Source: Ostreibacterium oceani (GTDB taxonomy: Bacteria > Pseudomonadota > Gammaproteobacteria > Cardiobacteriales > Ostreibacteriaceae). Taken from it: DNA of 64,000 bases. The first letter of the stretch is position 1; the number at the start of each line of letters is the position of its first letter. The stretch lies in assembly GCF_009362845.1 (NCBI RefSeq), contig NZ_WHNW01000008.1:1-64000 (forward strand), given 5' to 3'. The notes under the pieces are model-generated. The model ran no database searches. It was not told where the DNA came from and worked only from the letters and a program-made list of their open reading frames with translations. Positions 17,450 through 26,733 of this stretch are shown here, piece after piece. A program made the position numbers and the translations under genes.

Positions 17450-18155
17450 TTTTAGGTTCTCGGCATAACAGCGCAGCAATTGCTGACCCCACTACAGCAC
17501 CCGCAGTAAAAGCAATAAATGCAATAGCCCCTTTAAGAACAAATGATAGTGCAAGCGGAATTAAAGCAGGACCCAAATGGAATAACACATGCCTAATTAA
17601 ACCGCCTCCTAGAGCGACTAGAGATCTAAAGTAATGGGCACTTTTCATTGCTTGCACAAGACTAACAAATCCGTATTTTTTAAGTTCTGACGTTATCCCA
17701 ATACTAATTAGTGTTCCTATAAACAGGTTAAATAAAAAGTTATCAAGGGCGACCATTGTTTGGTCAAAACTCTTATGTCTTGTTGAGTCAAAATCTTCCT
17801 CACAATACGGAAGCAATATAGAAGGATTTTCCCAAACAGCCCCAAGAAAAGAGACAAACCCCATCCATCCCCCATTCAACCCGCCGCTGATTTTCCATGC
17901 AGAATAGCCTGTTTGTGGGTTTTCGGTATAGTACACATAAATCGCACTGCGGCCTGCGCCATCAACGGCTTTTTCAGGGACGATGGCATAACCGCCTGCG
18001 CTGATGGCTTCGTTGATGTCATCTGCCATGTATTCATTGCTCATGCGCACGTTAGCTAGTTGGTCACGGTTGTTTTTGTCAATTTGATAAATCTTTTGCC
18101 CCTGAGCGGCGGCGCGTTGCAAGCCCGATACGGTGGAGATGCCGTAGCATTCATT
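17442..18155 (-). CDS. Orphan polymorphic-toxin C-terminal module, cassette 2
   Basis: The frame opens directly after a TAA stop with NECYGISTVSGLQRAAAQG, so the module has lost everything upstream. There is no ATG before the tail's interior; the first usable start is a TTG at 18122. About 95 residues of conserved module end in ISGGLNGG, followed by a unique tail of about 143 residues. The tail has an acidic start (YCEEDFDSTRHK) and at least three hydrophobic stretches (FLFNLFIGTLISIGI; LVALGGGLIRHVLFHLG; ALIPLALSFVLKGAIAFIAF and on). This suggests a membrane-inserting toxin. As it stands it looks silent, that is, a donor cassette or remnant. The overlapping small gene at 17177-17449 is its likely immunity partner. 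Confidence 0.68.
   Translation of the reverse strand, partial: NECYGISTVSGLQRAAAQGQKIYQIDKNNRDQLANVRMSNEYMADDINEAISAGGYAIVPEKAVDGAGRSAIYVYYTENPQTGYSAWKISGGLNGGWMGFVSFLGAVWENPSILLPYCEEDFDSTRHKSFDQTMVALDNFLFNLFIGTLISIGITSELKKYGFVSLVQAMKSAHYFRSLVALGGGLIRHVLFHLGPALIPLALSFVLKGAIAFIAFTAGAVVGSAIAALLCREPKSD
17869..18155 (-). repeat. 287-bp junction repeat, copy 2
   Basis: Second copy of the 287-bp repeat. Its right edge (18155) abuts the first base of the neighbouring gene's stop codon (18156-18158) with no bases between. Confidence 0.88.
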
Positions 18156-18458
18156 TTATTTTAGTCCAGTTTCAAAGTTAATGACTCCAAACACCCCAAG
18201 CACCATACATAAAAACAAAGACAGAAAAATAGATAGCGCAACATAAACCCATAGAATAGCTATTTCCTTATTATTTTCACCTGCATTTACTGCGAAATTA
18301 GTCGCTTTTCTTAAATAAAAAAATCGAACTATCATGCCAATAATGAAAAACAAAAAACCAACGATGAGTCTTTCTTTTAGCTTCGACTGAGACAAAGCAA
18401 TAGGTATAATCCATAGGTTAAACGCTAGGAATGAAACAATCCTACTTGTGATACTCAT
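18156..18458 (-). CDS. Small membrane protein, orphan putative immunity protein
   Basis: An unrecognised 100-residue protein with three to four hydrophobic segments (about 7-24, 29-48, 66-92). Its last codons (GLK, stop) are followed with no gap, and in the same frame, by the conserved module of cassette 2. No toxin tail lies upstream of it: the next 150 bases toward folD are non-coding. It is therefore either the immunity gene of a cassette whose toxin part has been lost, or the boundary gene of the island. AT-rich like its neighbours. Confidence 0.6.
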   Translation of the reverse strand: MSITSRIVSFLAFNLWIIPIALSQSKLKERLIVGFLFFIIGMIVRFFYLRKATNFAVNAGENNKEIAILWVYVALSIFLSLFLCMVLGVFGVINFETGLK

Positions 18459-18630
18459 TTTTATACACTTTAGTTTTACAGGAGAAATTAACCAAGCTTT
18501 ATTTATTTATTAAATTAAGTAATTCCATAGAAATACCTTCTATTATGACTTGCCACTCACCTACAATATGTTTGCGTTGCTATCGTTATTTCCCTTACAA
18601 CTTCATTCACTAGAAGACTCAACGCTATAC
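18459..18630. other. Right edge of the accessory island
   Basis: No gene is seen between the island and the end of folD. There is no tRNA, recombinase, or obvious direct repeat at this edge. Confidence 0.4.
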
Positions 18631-19497
18631 TTACTCAATGCCGCGTTGCATTTTGGCCGCTGTCAGGGTGTTATACAGCAAGCAAGCAATGGTCATCGGT
18701 CCAACACCGCCAGGTACAGGGGTGATTGCTGCTGCGTTATCAAACACATCATCATAATCCACATCACCGACCAGTTTGGTTTTACCATCGACGTCAATAC
18801 GGTTAATCCCCACATCAATCACCACCGCGCCCTCACCTATCCATGATTTTTTTACCATTTGTGGTCGCCCTACAGCGGCTACCACGATATCAGCCGCACG
18901 GCAGACGGTTTCGATGTCTTTGGTTTTGGAATGGGCGATGGTGACGGTACAGCTTTCTTGTAATAACAGCGCTGCCATTGGTTTACCGACAATATTCGAA
19001 CGCCCAAGCACAACGGCGTTTTTGCCCGTCAAATCACCACCGAAATAGTCTTTGAGCAGCATGGTGCAGCCCAATGGTGTGCAAGGCACTAACGATTGCT
19101 CACCAATATTTAAACGCCCTACGTTTAATTGGCTAAAGCCATCGACATCTTTTTCAGGGGCAATCGCATTGATAACCGCTTTGTCATCGATATGCTTGGG
19201 CACAGGCAATTGTACCAAAATGCCATGAATGGAATCATCTTGGTTAAGCTGCTGGATAAGGTCGAGCAATTCCGCCTGAGATACCGTCGCATCCAGCTTA
19301 TGCTCTATTGATTTAAACCCGACTTCAATTGATTGTTTGCCTTTATTTCGCACATAGACTTGTGAGGCAGGGTCTTCGCCGACCAATACCACGGCCAACC
19401 CCGGTGTAATACCTTGTGATTTAAGCAAGTCAGTCTGCTGTTTAATGTCTTGTCTTAGTTTGGCGGCAAATGCCTTTCCATCAATGATTTGCGTCAT
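18631..19497 (-). CDS. folD: Methylenetetrahydrofolate dehydrogenase / cyclohydrolase
   Basis: The 288-residue bifunctional enzyme interconverts methylene-THF, methenyl-THF and 10-formyl-THF. Signature regions are visible: [16 protein letters not shown] with the catalytic Lys, [14 protein letters not shown], the NADP-binding [16 protein letters not shown], and [15 protein letters not shown] near the end. AGGATAG precedes the ATG. With fhs at 59.4 kb it gives the cell two routes to 10-formyl-THF. Confidence 0.96.
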   Translation of the reverse strand: MTQIIDGKAFAAKLRQDIKQQTDLLKSQGITPGLAVVLVGEDPASQVYVRNKGKQSIEVGFKSIEHKLDATVSQAELLDLIQQLNQDDSIHGILVQLPVPKHIDDKAVINAIAPEKDVDGFSQLNVGRLNIGEQSLVPCTPLGCTMLLKDYFGGDLTGKNAVVLGRSNIVGKPMAALLLQESCTVTIAHSKTKDIETVCRAADIVVAAVGRPQMVKKSWIGEGAVVIDVGINRIDVDGKTKLVGDVDYDDVFDNAAAITPVPGGVGPMTIACLLYNTLTAAKMQRGIE

Positions 19498-19794
19498 GGG
19501 CTATCCTCTAAAATGAATGCGCGCTGAACTCATTGCCGCTGAACTCATTGCGCGTGGGTTAAATAAAATGCTAAATCAAATCCTATTTTAACAAAGCCGC
19601 ACTGCTGACACAATCAAGACACACCCAGCGCGGGTATTTAGACTAAACTATGGCGAAACTAGGCGACATTGTGCAATTACCAAGCGATTTTGATGCAGCG
19701 TGCTGGCGCTGATTTTATCAGCACCCTACAAGTACTTTACAACACCTTACAACACCTTACAGCGCCTTACAGCACCTTATCGATAGCTTATATT
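19498..19794. other. Spacer with tandem words, folD / rimO
   Basis: No gene is seen. About 19734-19781 is a string of 10-11-bp words of the type AACACCTTAC / AGCACCTTAC, four to five copies, part of the genome's general pattern of short tandem duplications. Confidence 0.6.
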
Positions 19795-21213
19795 TTACGC
19801 AGGGACAGCAATTAAATCGTGATCAGTCGCCTCTGTAATTTCAACGTGAATAACTTGCCCTGGCGCAATGCCGTCAATAGATTCGATTTGTACTACGCCA
19901 TCAATTTCAGGCGCATCATAAACCGTGCGACCGATGGCAATGTGCGCATCCGTATCCACTTCGTCAATCATCACAGGCTGAATACTACCGATTTTATCGG
20001 CGAGTTTTTCGGCGCTAATCTCGGCTTGTATTGCCATTAGTCGCGCTAGGCGTTCTTGCTTGACGGCTTCTGGCACATGGTTTGGCAGGGCGTTTGATTT
20101 TGCGCCTTTGACTTGAGAATAGGCAAATGCCCCGACCCGATCAAGACGGGCTTCGCGTAAAAAGTCTAATAATTCTTCAAATTGCGCTTCGGTTTCCCCA
20201 GGAAAACCAACAATAAACGTTGAACGCAACGCAATATCTGGCACAATTTGTCGCCAATTGGCAATCCGGTGCAGGACTTTTTCACTATGTGCGGGGCGTT
20301 TCATGTTGCGTAATATGTCGTGATTGGCATGTTGGAATGGAATATCCAAATACGGCAGTATCTTCCCCTCAGCCATCAGTGGAATTAAGTCATCGACGCT
20401 GGGGTATGGATAAACATAGTGTAGCCTCACCCAAATATCAAACCGTGCCAGTGCTTCGCATAATTCTTTGATTCGTGATTTGATTGGCTGCCCATTGTTA
20501 AAATCAGTTTTATATTTAATATCAACGCCATAAGCACTTGTGTCTTGGGATATAACCAATAATTCTTGCACCCCTGCATTGGCAAGGCGTTCTGCCTCAG
20601 CCATGACATCGCCAGCGGGTCGCGAGACCAGCTTGCCACGCAAATCAGGAATAATACAAAAAGTACAACTGTGATTACAGCCTTCAGATATTTTCAAATA
20701 CGCATAATGCCTAGGGGTGAGCTTGATGCCTTGTGGCGGCACCAAATCAATAAATGGATTTTTTTTGGGCTTGGGCAGGTGTTCGTGAACCTGATTCATC
20801 ACCGTTTCATACGCTTGCGGCCCTGAAATGGCAAGTACTTTGGGGTGTGTTTGTTGAATTTTTTCAGCGTCTTTACCCAGACAGCCTGTGACAATCACGC
20901 GCCCATTTTTAGCAATGGCTTCCCCAATCGTATCGAGTGATTCAGCAATCGCCGAATCGATAAAACCACACGTATTAACAATCACTAAGCCTGCGTCTTC
21001 GTAGGTGTTGACTATTTCATAGCCATCGCTGCGTAACTGGGTTAAGATGCGTTCAGAATCAACGAGCGCCTTGGGGCAACCAAGGCTAATAAAACCAACT
21101 TTGGCGGCATCATCATGACGAGACACACTTGGTATCCCATCCTTATTGATACGCGTGGCACTGGTGGTACTGGTAGAACTGGTGGTACTGGCGTTAATTG
21201 GTAACTGGCTCAT
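19795..21213 (-). CDS. rimO: Ribosomal protein uS12 methylthiotransferase RimO
   Basis: A radical-SAM enzyme of 472 residues that adds a methylthio group to Asp of ribosomal protein S12. The N-terminal UPF0004 domain carries cluster cysteines in [16 protein letters not shown] and GCLGKD. The radical-SAM motif is [11 protein letters not shown], and a C-terminal TRAM domain ends the protein. A Ser/Thr-rich N-terminal extension (about residues 8-20) is not typical and comes from ACTGGTGGT-type word repeats. Its ATG overlaps the metK stop as ATGA, so it is coupled to the gene that makes its cofactor SAM. MiaB, its relative, is at 27.8 kb. Confidence 0.95.
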   Translation of the reverse strand: MSQLPINASTTSSTSTTSATRINKDGIPSVSRHDDAAKVGFISLGCPKALVDSERILTQLRSDGYEIVNTYEDAGLVIVNTCGFIDSAIAESLDTIGEAIAKNGRVIVTGCLGKDAEKIQQTHPKVLAISGPQAYETVMNQVHEHLPKPKKNPFIDLVPPQGIKLTPRHYAYLKISEGCNHSCTFCIIPDLRGKLVSRPAGDVMAEAERLANAGVQELLVISQDTSAYGVDIKYKTDFNNGQPIKSRIKELCEALARFDIWVRLHYVYPYPSVDDLIPLMAEGKILPYLDIPFQHANHDILRNMKRPAHSEKVLHRIANWRQIVPDIALRSTFIVGFPGETEAQFEELLDFLREARLDRVGAFAYSQVKGAKSNALPNHVPEAVKQERLARLMAIQAEISAEKLADKIGSIQPVMIDEVDTDAHIAIGRTVYDAPEIDGVVQIESIDGIAPGQVIHVEITEATDHDLIAVPA

Positions 21214-22370
21214 GAGAAAGCATCCGCGCGAAGGTCATCCGCTTTGTCCGTTTTTTCCCACGTGAATTCAGGCAACTCACGACCAAAATGCCCATAACTG
21301 GCGGTTTGAGTATAAATCGGGCGAATCAAATCCAGCATTTGAATAATCCCGTAAGGACGTAAATCAAAATGCCGACGCACCAGCGCAACAATTCGTTCGT
21401 CGGTAATTTTACCTGTACCATAAGTGTTCACACTAATCGAAATGGGTTCTGCCACGCCAATGGCATAAGAGACTTGGATTTCGCATTTATCAGCCAAGCC
21501 TGCCGCCACAATATTTTTGGCAACATAACGCCCTGCATACGCTGCTGAACGGTCGACTTTGGACGGGTCTTTACCAGAAAACGCGCCACCACCGTGGTGC
21601 GCTGCACCGCCATAAGTATCGACAATGATTTTACGCCCAGTAAGACCGCAATCACCCACTGGCCCACCAATAACAAACTTACCTGTCGGGTTAATATGAT
21701 AGGCGGTATTATTGTCTAGCCATTCTGGGGGTAGCACTGGCTTGATAATGTTTTCCATGACGGCTTCTTGTAGATGCGCTTGGCTAATATCGGGGTCGTG
21801 CTGGGTTGATAAGACCACCGCAGAGATACCGACGATTTTTCCTGCATCATACTTAAATGTCACTTGGCTTTTCGCATCGGGGCGCAACCACGGTAGTACT
21901 TTTTCGCGGCGCATTTCAGACTGACGCTGCACGAGGCGGTGTGCATAAGTAATCGGCGCTGGCATCAACACATCGGTTTCATTGGTTGCAAACCCAAACA
22001 TCAGCCCTTGGTCACCTGCGCCCTGTTCCTCGGGTGAAGCCCTGTCAACGCCCTGTGCAATATCGCCCGATTGCTTACCTATGGCATTTAAAACCGCGCA
22101 AGTTTCGCTATCAAAGCCGACTTCTGAGCTGGTATAACCAATAGTTTTAATTTGCTGTCTAACGATTTCTTCCAAATCCACCCACGTACTGGTTGCGACT
22201 TCGCCTGCCACAATCACCATGCCTGTTTTGATTAGCGTTTCACACGCCACGCGCGCGTGTTTGTCTTTGGCCAAAATATGGTCTAGTACTGCGTCAGAAA
22301 TTTGATCAGCAATTTTATCAGGATGCCCTTCAGAAACTGATTCTGAGGTAAATAAATACGCATTTGTCAT
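21210..22370 (-). CDS. metK: S-adenosylmethionine synthase
   Basis: The 386-residue enzyme makes S-adenosylmethionine from methionine and ATP. The family landmarks are [20 protein letters not shown] at the start, [12 protein letters not shown], the phosphate loop [19 protein letters not shown] and the C-terminal [14 protein letters not shown]. Complete. It lies 23 bases after proS and overlaps rimO, so proS-metK-rimO form one transcription unit by spacing. No SAM riboswitch is seen in front of proS. Confidence 0.97.
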   Translation of the reverse strand: MTNAYLFTSESVSEGHPDKIADQISDAVLDHILAKDKHARVACETLIKTGMVIVAGEVATSTWVDLEEIVRQQIKTIGYTSSEVGFDSETCAVLNAIGKQSGDIAQGVDRASPEEQGAGDQGLMFGFATNETDVLMPAPITYAHRLVQRQSEMRREKVLPWLRPDAKSQVTFKYDAGKIVGISAVVLSTQHDPDISQAHLQEAVMENIIKPVLPPEWLDNNTAYHINPTGKFVIGGPVGDCGLTGRKIIVDTYGGAAHHGGGAFSGKDPSKVDRSAAYAGRYVAKNIVAAGLADKCEIQVSYAIGVAEPISISVNTYGTGKITDERIVALVRRHFDLRPYGIIQMLDLIRPIYTQTASYGHFGRELPEFTWEKTDKADDLRADAFS

Positions 22371-22393
22371 GATGTTAATCTACTCACTGTTAG

Positions 22394-24115
22394 TCAGGCT
22401 GTTTTATTTAGCGTTGTCAACAAAAATTCAAGCACCGTATCGGTTGCAATGCGTTGACTGCTTTCATCTGTGCGGCCTTGGTATTCGACCTCATTATCCG
22501 CCAACGTCTTATCTCCGATAACGACACGGTGCGGAATACCAATCAATTCTAATTCCGAAAACATAACGCCTGGGCGTTTGCCACGATCATCAAGCACAAC
22601 AGGAATGCCTTTATCACGAAGGGTTTGGTATAAATCATCTGCAAACTGTGTTACCGCAGCTGACTTCCCATAATTAATCGGCGCAATCACGAGACTAAAC
22701 GGGGCGATTGCTGGTGGCCAAATAATCCCTTTGTCGTCGTGGTGTTGCTCAATCGCGGCGGCAACGAGACGTGTCACACCAACACCGTAGCAGCCCATAT
22801 AAGGCGTGACGGCTTTGCCATGTTCGTCCAAAACCGTCATTTGCATGGCCTCTGAATATTTTTTCCCGAGCTGGAAAATATGTCCGACTTCAATACCTCT
22901 AGCCATTCTCAAATGACCACTGCCATCGGGGCTAGAATCGCCGACTTTGGCGTTACGGATATCCATCACCTCACCCAACGCAACATCGCGCCCCCAATTA
23001 ATACCGAAGTAATGTTTGGCTTCGATATTAGCGCCTGCACCGAAATCACTCATCGCGGCAACCGTCTCATCAGCAATAAACGGTATGGGCAAATTGACTG
23101 GCCCCAAAGAGCCTGGCCCTGCGCCAATCGCTTGACGAATGTCGTCTTCGCTAGCCATCTGCAACGGAGACGCAACCCATGGATGCTTTTCTGCCTTAAT
23201 CGCATTGAGCTCGTGATCGCCGCGAACTAACAAAGCAATCAAATCGCTATCACAATCCGTTGCGGCTTTGACAACTAACGTTTTAATGGTTTTTTCAATG
23301 GGTAATTGGTATTTCTCAACCAACGCCGCAATCGTTTTGGTGTCTGGTGTATCGACTAAGCGCATGGCTTCTGTCGGCTCGGTCAGCGTGGTGACAGGCA
23401 GTGATTGCGTTGATTCAATATTCGACGCAAAGTCGCTACCATCTGAAAACATAATGACGTCTTCACCCGAGTCAGCCAATACATGAAACTCATGCGAACG
23501 ACTGCCGCCGATGCTCCCGCTATCCGCTTCTACCGCGCAAAAATCAAGCCCCATGCGCGTGAAAATTTGCTGATAGGCTTGGTACATTGCCTGATAAGTC
23601 GTGGCTAACGAAGCCGAATCGGCATGAAATGAATAGGCATCTTTCATTAAAAATTCACGCCCACGCATCACACCAAACCGTGGGCGAATCTCATCACGAA
23701 ATTTTTTCTGGATTTGATAGACCGTAATCGGTAGTTGTTTGTAAGATTGCACTTCGCCTTTGAGCAAATCGGTCACAATCTCCTCGTGTGTTGGGCCGAT
23801 ACAAAAATCACGCTGATGTCGATCTTTAAAGCGTAATAACTCAGGCCCATAATCTTGCCACCGACCAGAGTCTTGCCATAATTCAGCAGGTTGCGCCGAA
23901 GGCATGTCAATTTCAAGCGCGCCAATATTATTCATTTCTTCACGAACAATGGCTTCAATTTTTTTATACACGGTCAGCCCGAGTGGCAACCAAGTATAAA
24001 TCCCTGAAGAGACTTGTTTAATTAATCCTGCGCGCAACATTAGTTGGTGGCTAATGATTTCTGCTTCTGCAGGTGCTTCTTTTAACGTCGGTAAATAGTA
24101 GTTCGATAATCGCAT
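22394..24115 (-). CDS. proS: Prolyl-tRNA synthetase
   Basis: A class II aminoacyl-tRNA synthetase of 573 residues, bacterial type. Motif 2 and the editing (INS) insertion are present: [29 protein letters not shown], then the YbaK-like editing domain at about 225-405, and the C-terminal anticodon-binding domain ([21 protein letters not shown]). Family N-terminus [19 protein letters not shown] fixes the start. First gene of the proS-metK-rimO unit. Confidence 0.97.
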   Translation of the reverse strand: MRLSNYYLPTLKEAPAEAEIISHQLMLRAGLIKQVSSGIYTWLPLGLTVYKKIEAIVREEMNNIGALEIDMPSAQPAELWQDSGRWQDYGPELLRFKDRHQRDFCIGPTHEEIVTDLLKGEVQSYKQLPITVYQIQKKFRDEIRPRFGVMRGREFLMKDAYSFHADSASLATTYQAMYQAYQQIFTRMGLDFCAVEADSGSIGGSRSHEFHVLADSGEDVIMFSDGSDFASNIESTQSLPVTTLTEPTEAMRLVDTPDTKTIAALVEKYQLPIEKTIKTLVVKAATDCDSDLIALLVRGDHELNAIKAEKHPWVASPLQMASEDDIRQAIGAGPGSLGPVNLPIPFIADETVAAMSDFGAGANIEAKHYFGINWGRDVALGEVMDIRNAKVGDSSPDGSGHLRMARGIEVGHIFQLGKKYSEAMQMTVLDEHGKAVTPYMGCYGVGVTRLVAAAIEQHHDDKGIIWPPAIAPFSLVIAPINYGKSAAVTQFADDLYQTLRDKGIPVVLDDRGKRPGVMFSELELIGIPHRVVIGDKTLADNEVEYQGRTDESSQRIATDTVLEFLLTTLNKTA

Positions 24116-24156
24116 GAATAAATCAAATATATAAAGTATTAAAATATAAACAAAAA

Positions 24157-24200
24157 TCTAACAGGATGCTAAACCATTATCAGCTTAGCATCCTGTTAGA
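24157..24200 (-). terminator. Terminator between the DUF4124 gene and proS
   Basis: A perfect inverted repeat of about 16 bp (core AACAGGATGCTAA / TTAGCATCCTGTT, loop 12) is followed on the minus strand by GATTTTTG. It ends the transcript of the gene at 24360-24839. Confidence 0.8.
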
Positions 24201-24359
24201 TAGTTGACTCAGTGAACGGCAAGCGCCCCGAACGAGCTGACAGCGCGGCAACGATACGAGGCAACGAATCAGCGTTACACATCAATGCGGCACTTCAAAT
24301 GATATCAAGCGTGACCATAAAGCGCTAAATATCAGGCGCTAAATATCAAGCGCTGACCA

Positions 24360-24839
24360 TCAAGAGTCGCCGCAGAAATAATCAATATCGCGTTGTACGT
24401 TTTTACGTTTGTTGTCAACTTGTTCTGGTGTCAAGCGAATGAGATTTCCGCTGCTATCACGCTCATACACTTCACCGCCGTCGATGACTTGCATGTTTTT
24501 ATTGGCAGTTGCACAATTTTTTTCACGCGCCGAGCGTTCTTCTTCGGCTTGTAAGATTTCTTCTTGTTTGGTTTGTGGTTCTTCTTCTTTTTTTTCGGCT
24601 TTTGGGCGCACCGCGATTTCGACAATTTCGTCAAATTCCTCGGTAAAATCTTGTATTTTACGCCCTTTGGCGTCTAATTTTTCTGCCCCATCGATACCCA
24701 ATGGCTTGATATGGCTGTAATGAACCAACCCATCCTGTACCCATTTGTAGATGACTTTTTGATTCACGTTATTCTGCGCTGAAGCCGTGCTAGCCAAGGC
24801 CATAGCGACAATCATTACTAACAAACGATTCCTTTTCAT
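24360..24839 (-). CDS. DUF4124-domain periplasmic protein
   Basis: A secreted protein of 159 residues. A signal peptide covers about residues 1-21 (ending ASTASAQ), then comes a DUF4124 beta-domain (IYKWVQDGLVHYSHIKP) and a charged, Glu/Lys-rich helical part (about 85-120). Function of DUF4124 proteins is not established; they are common in proteobacterial envelopes. The ATG at 24839 is preferred over the longer frame from 24875 because it begins the signal peptide and follows GGAGAA. Confidence 0.8.
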   Translation of the reverse strand: MKRNRLLVMIVAMALASTASAQNNVNQKVIYKWVQDGLVHYSHIKPLGIDGAEKLDAKGRKIQDFTEEFDEIVEIAVRPKAEKKEEEPQTKQEEILQAEEERSAREKNCATANKNMQVIDGGEVYERDSSGNLIRLTPEQVDNKRKNVQRDIDYFCGDS

Positions 24840-24917
24840 AACATTTCTCCGAATGATGACTGATATTAGACCCATTATAATAACAAAAAAACGAGCAGCT
24901 CAAAAGCAATAAGCACA

Positions 24918-25988
24918 TCAAATAGCAAAAATTTGTTTAATGACGGCACTCGCATAGGCACCATTAGGCAGCGAAAATTGCAAACAGCAGTCCTCGCCCT
25001 CCCATTGCCAAGACAAATTCTTAACGCTCACACGAAACGCACGATACTGCTCCGATAAATTGTTTTTATTCATAAAATCTTGTAATTTATCTCGCTCAAA
25101 CGGGTAACCATCGTCAGCAAACCACGCCGAATTTAGCGCGGTTTCTTTGCCCGGCAACACGCCCGCAGGATGAATATCATGGCTTTGTAAACGCTTGCTT
25201 ATTACGTCATCGGGCTGGTCAATCTGAAAAAAGCTATGACTGCCAGCTAAACACATCGTATCATTAGGCATCGCTTGATTCCAACTACCTTGCTTGACGC
25301 GCATTGCCAACTGGGCATTAAAAATCGCCGCGCGTAGCGCAGAAATCAGTAGGCTCTTTTCTGTTCGCTTGGCGATATTGGCGTGTCCATTCACCCAATC
25401 CGTGACACGGATTAAATTTTGAGCGTCATGGCCAAACCGTTGACTATCAAAAAAATTAGGCATACCTTGCTGTGTTAAATAAGCCAACCGCTCTTCAATC
25501 AACGCACGATTGCCGACTACATGGCGCAACCGAATGCAAAACGTATTTCCTCGGTGCTGTCCACGTTTGAGTTTTTTGTCGTGTAGCACATGATGGCCAA
25601 CCGTAAATTCTGTCGATGTCGGTAATGCATATGCACCAGGCTTTACCCCTGGCAGGCGTACCGAAAAGTATTGTGTCGTGACGGCATGACGGTCTTTTAG
25701 CCCTGAATAGCCAATATCTTTGATAGGCACTTGATAAAATTTTGCCAATTGCTTGGCGACCCACAGCGTATTGCTATTCGTTTTTTGGATATTTAGAAAG
25801 ATATGCTCACCCGTACCACGCCACTGCCAATCCAATTGTTCATCAACCACAAAATCCGCAGGGATGCTTTTGAATTGTGCCGACGCAAGGCTATTTGCAT
25901 CGAATAGCAAACAGTCATCAATCCAAGGGTTAAGTGATGTTGTTGGCGATGCGGTCATTGGCGATGCGGTCATTGGTGATGTTGTCAT
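24918..25988 (-). CDS. truD: tRNA pseudouridine(13) synthase TruD
   Basis: About 356 residues. TruD converts U13 of tRNA-Glu to pseudouridine. The catalytic region GYSGLKDRHAVTTQYFSV contains the active Asp, and the motif NFFDSQRFG is present. The N-terminus holds a short repeat (MTASPMTASP) from an 18-bp DNA duplication, so the true start could be at any of three repeated ATGs; 25988 is the first before the family sequence. The longer frame to 26036 would overlap ybeY. It lies where corC (ybeX) usually stands in the miaB-phoH-ybeY operon. Confidence 0.9.
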   Translation of the reverse strand: MTTSPMTASPMTASPTTSLNPWIDDCLLFDANSLASAQFKSIPADFVVDEQLDWQWRGTGEHIFLNIQKTNSNTLWVAKQLAKFYQVPIKDIGYSGLKDRHAVTTQYFSVRLPGVKPGAYALPTSTEFTVGHHVLHDKKLKRGQHRGNTFCIRLRHVVGNRALIEERLAYLTQQGMPNFFDSQRFGHDAQNLIRVTDWVNGHANIAKRTEKSLLISALRAAIFNAQLAMRVKQGSWNQAMPNDTMCLAGSHSFFQIDQPDDVISKRLQSHDIHPAGVLPGKETALNSAWFADDGYPFERDKLQDFMNKNNLSEQYRAFRVSVKNLSWQWEGEDCCLQFSLPNGAYASAVIKQIFAI

Positions 25989-26013
25989 TTTTATTACCGA
26001 ATTCCTGTATGGG

Positions 26014-26604
26014 TCATACGTACGGATTAGGCACACCTAAGGCTTGTAAAACCGCAATTTCTTGCGCTTCCATCGCCTCTGCCTCAGCATCCGTTTGATG
26101 GTCATAGCCGTACAAATGCAACAAGCCATGTACGGTCAAATGCATCCAATGGTGGTTAATTGGTTTTGCTTGTGCAGACGCCTCCTCAATCACAACTGGA
26201 GCCGCGATAACCATATCACCCAGATAAGTTTCTTGTGATATCTGTGCGACCTCTTTCGCTACCCCTCCTGCCAAACTTTCGATTAAGTCTTCATCCACAT
26301 TTAGATCCACATTTAGCGGCACATCGTCATAACCGCTAACAGAATGCGGAAAACCAGACGGCAAAACCAACGGTGTATAAGGAAAGGCCAGCACATTCGT
26401 TGGTGCGTCTTTACCACGAAAATCGGCGTTTAGTTGTTGCATTTCTGCATTATCGACAACGCGTATTGTCAGTTCAATGGCATCGGTTAACGCAATCGAC
26501 GCTGTTGCCGCCAAGTGATTAACCGTCGCATTCACCCACTGCTGAAATTGGGCTTTCGTCGGGCATGCGACCGCCGTTGCCACTTGTAATTCAACGACTG
26601 GCAT
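26014..26604 (-). CDS. ybeY: Endoribonuclease YbeY
   Basis: A zinc-dependent endoribonuclease for 16S rRNA maturation and ribosome quality control. The metal motif H(x3)H(x5)H is readable as HGLLHLYGYDH in the C-terminal third. At about 196 residues it is longer than the usual 155, due to an insert of roughly 35 residues between LAFPYTP and YLGDMVI, rich in Asp, Val and Leu, including a DLNVD word pair encoded by a short DNA duplication. The start is uncertain: 26604 is used because the longer frame (26646) lies inside a 24-bp repeat. Confidence 0.88.
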   Translation of the reverse strand: MPVVELQVATAVACPTKAQFQQWVNATVNHLAATASIALTDAIELTIRVVDNAEMQQLNADFRGKDAPTNVLAFPYTPLVLPSGFPHSVSGYDDVPLNVDLNVDEDLIESLAGGVAKEVAQISQETYLGDMVIAAPVVIEEASAQAKPINHHWMHLTVHGLLHLYGYDHQTDAEAEAMEAQEIAVLQALGVPNPYV

Positions 26605-26619
26605 CGTCACACTGCACGA

Positions 26620-26690
26620 CTGATTTTGCACAACTGGACTCCGCACGACTGGCTTTTCACAACTGGACTCCGCACGACTGATTCGCTTTG
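26620..26690. repeat. Tandem duplication upstream of ybeY
   Basis: The words CACAACTGGACTCCGCACGACTG recur twice with a partial copy, given here in two parts (CACAACTGGACTCC, GCACGACTGG). This blurs the ybeY start and spreads it from phoH. Confidence 0.7.
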
Positions 26691-26733
26691 TTCATTGCCA
26701 ATGTATTATCGCCGGTGTCTTATCGTCGATGTA

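Noticed and set aside
15212-18630. Prophage or insertion-sequence origin of the island
   Set aside because: No transposase, integrase, terminal repeats or tRNA flank seen; the structure is explained better by toxin cassettes.
22371-24160. SAM riboswitch upstream of metK
   Set aside because: metK follows proS by 23 bases and no structured leader is present before proS.
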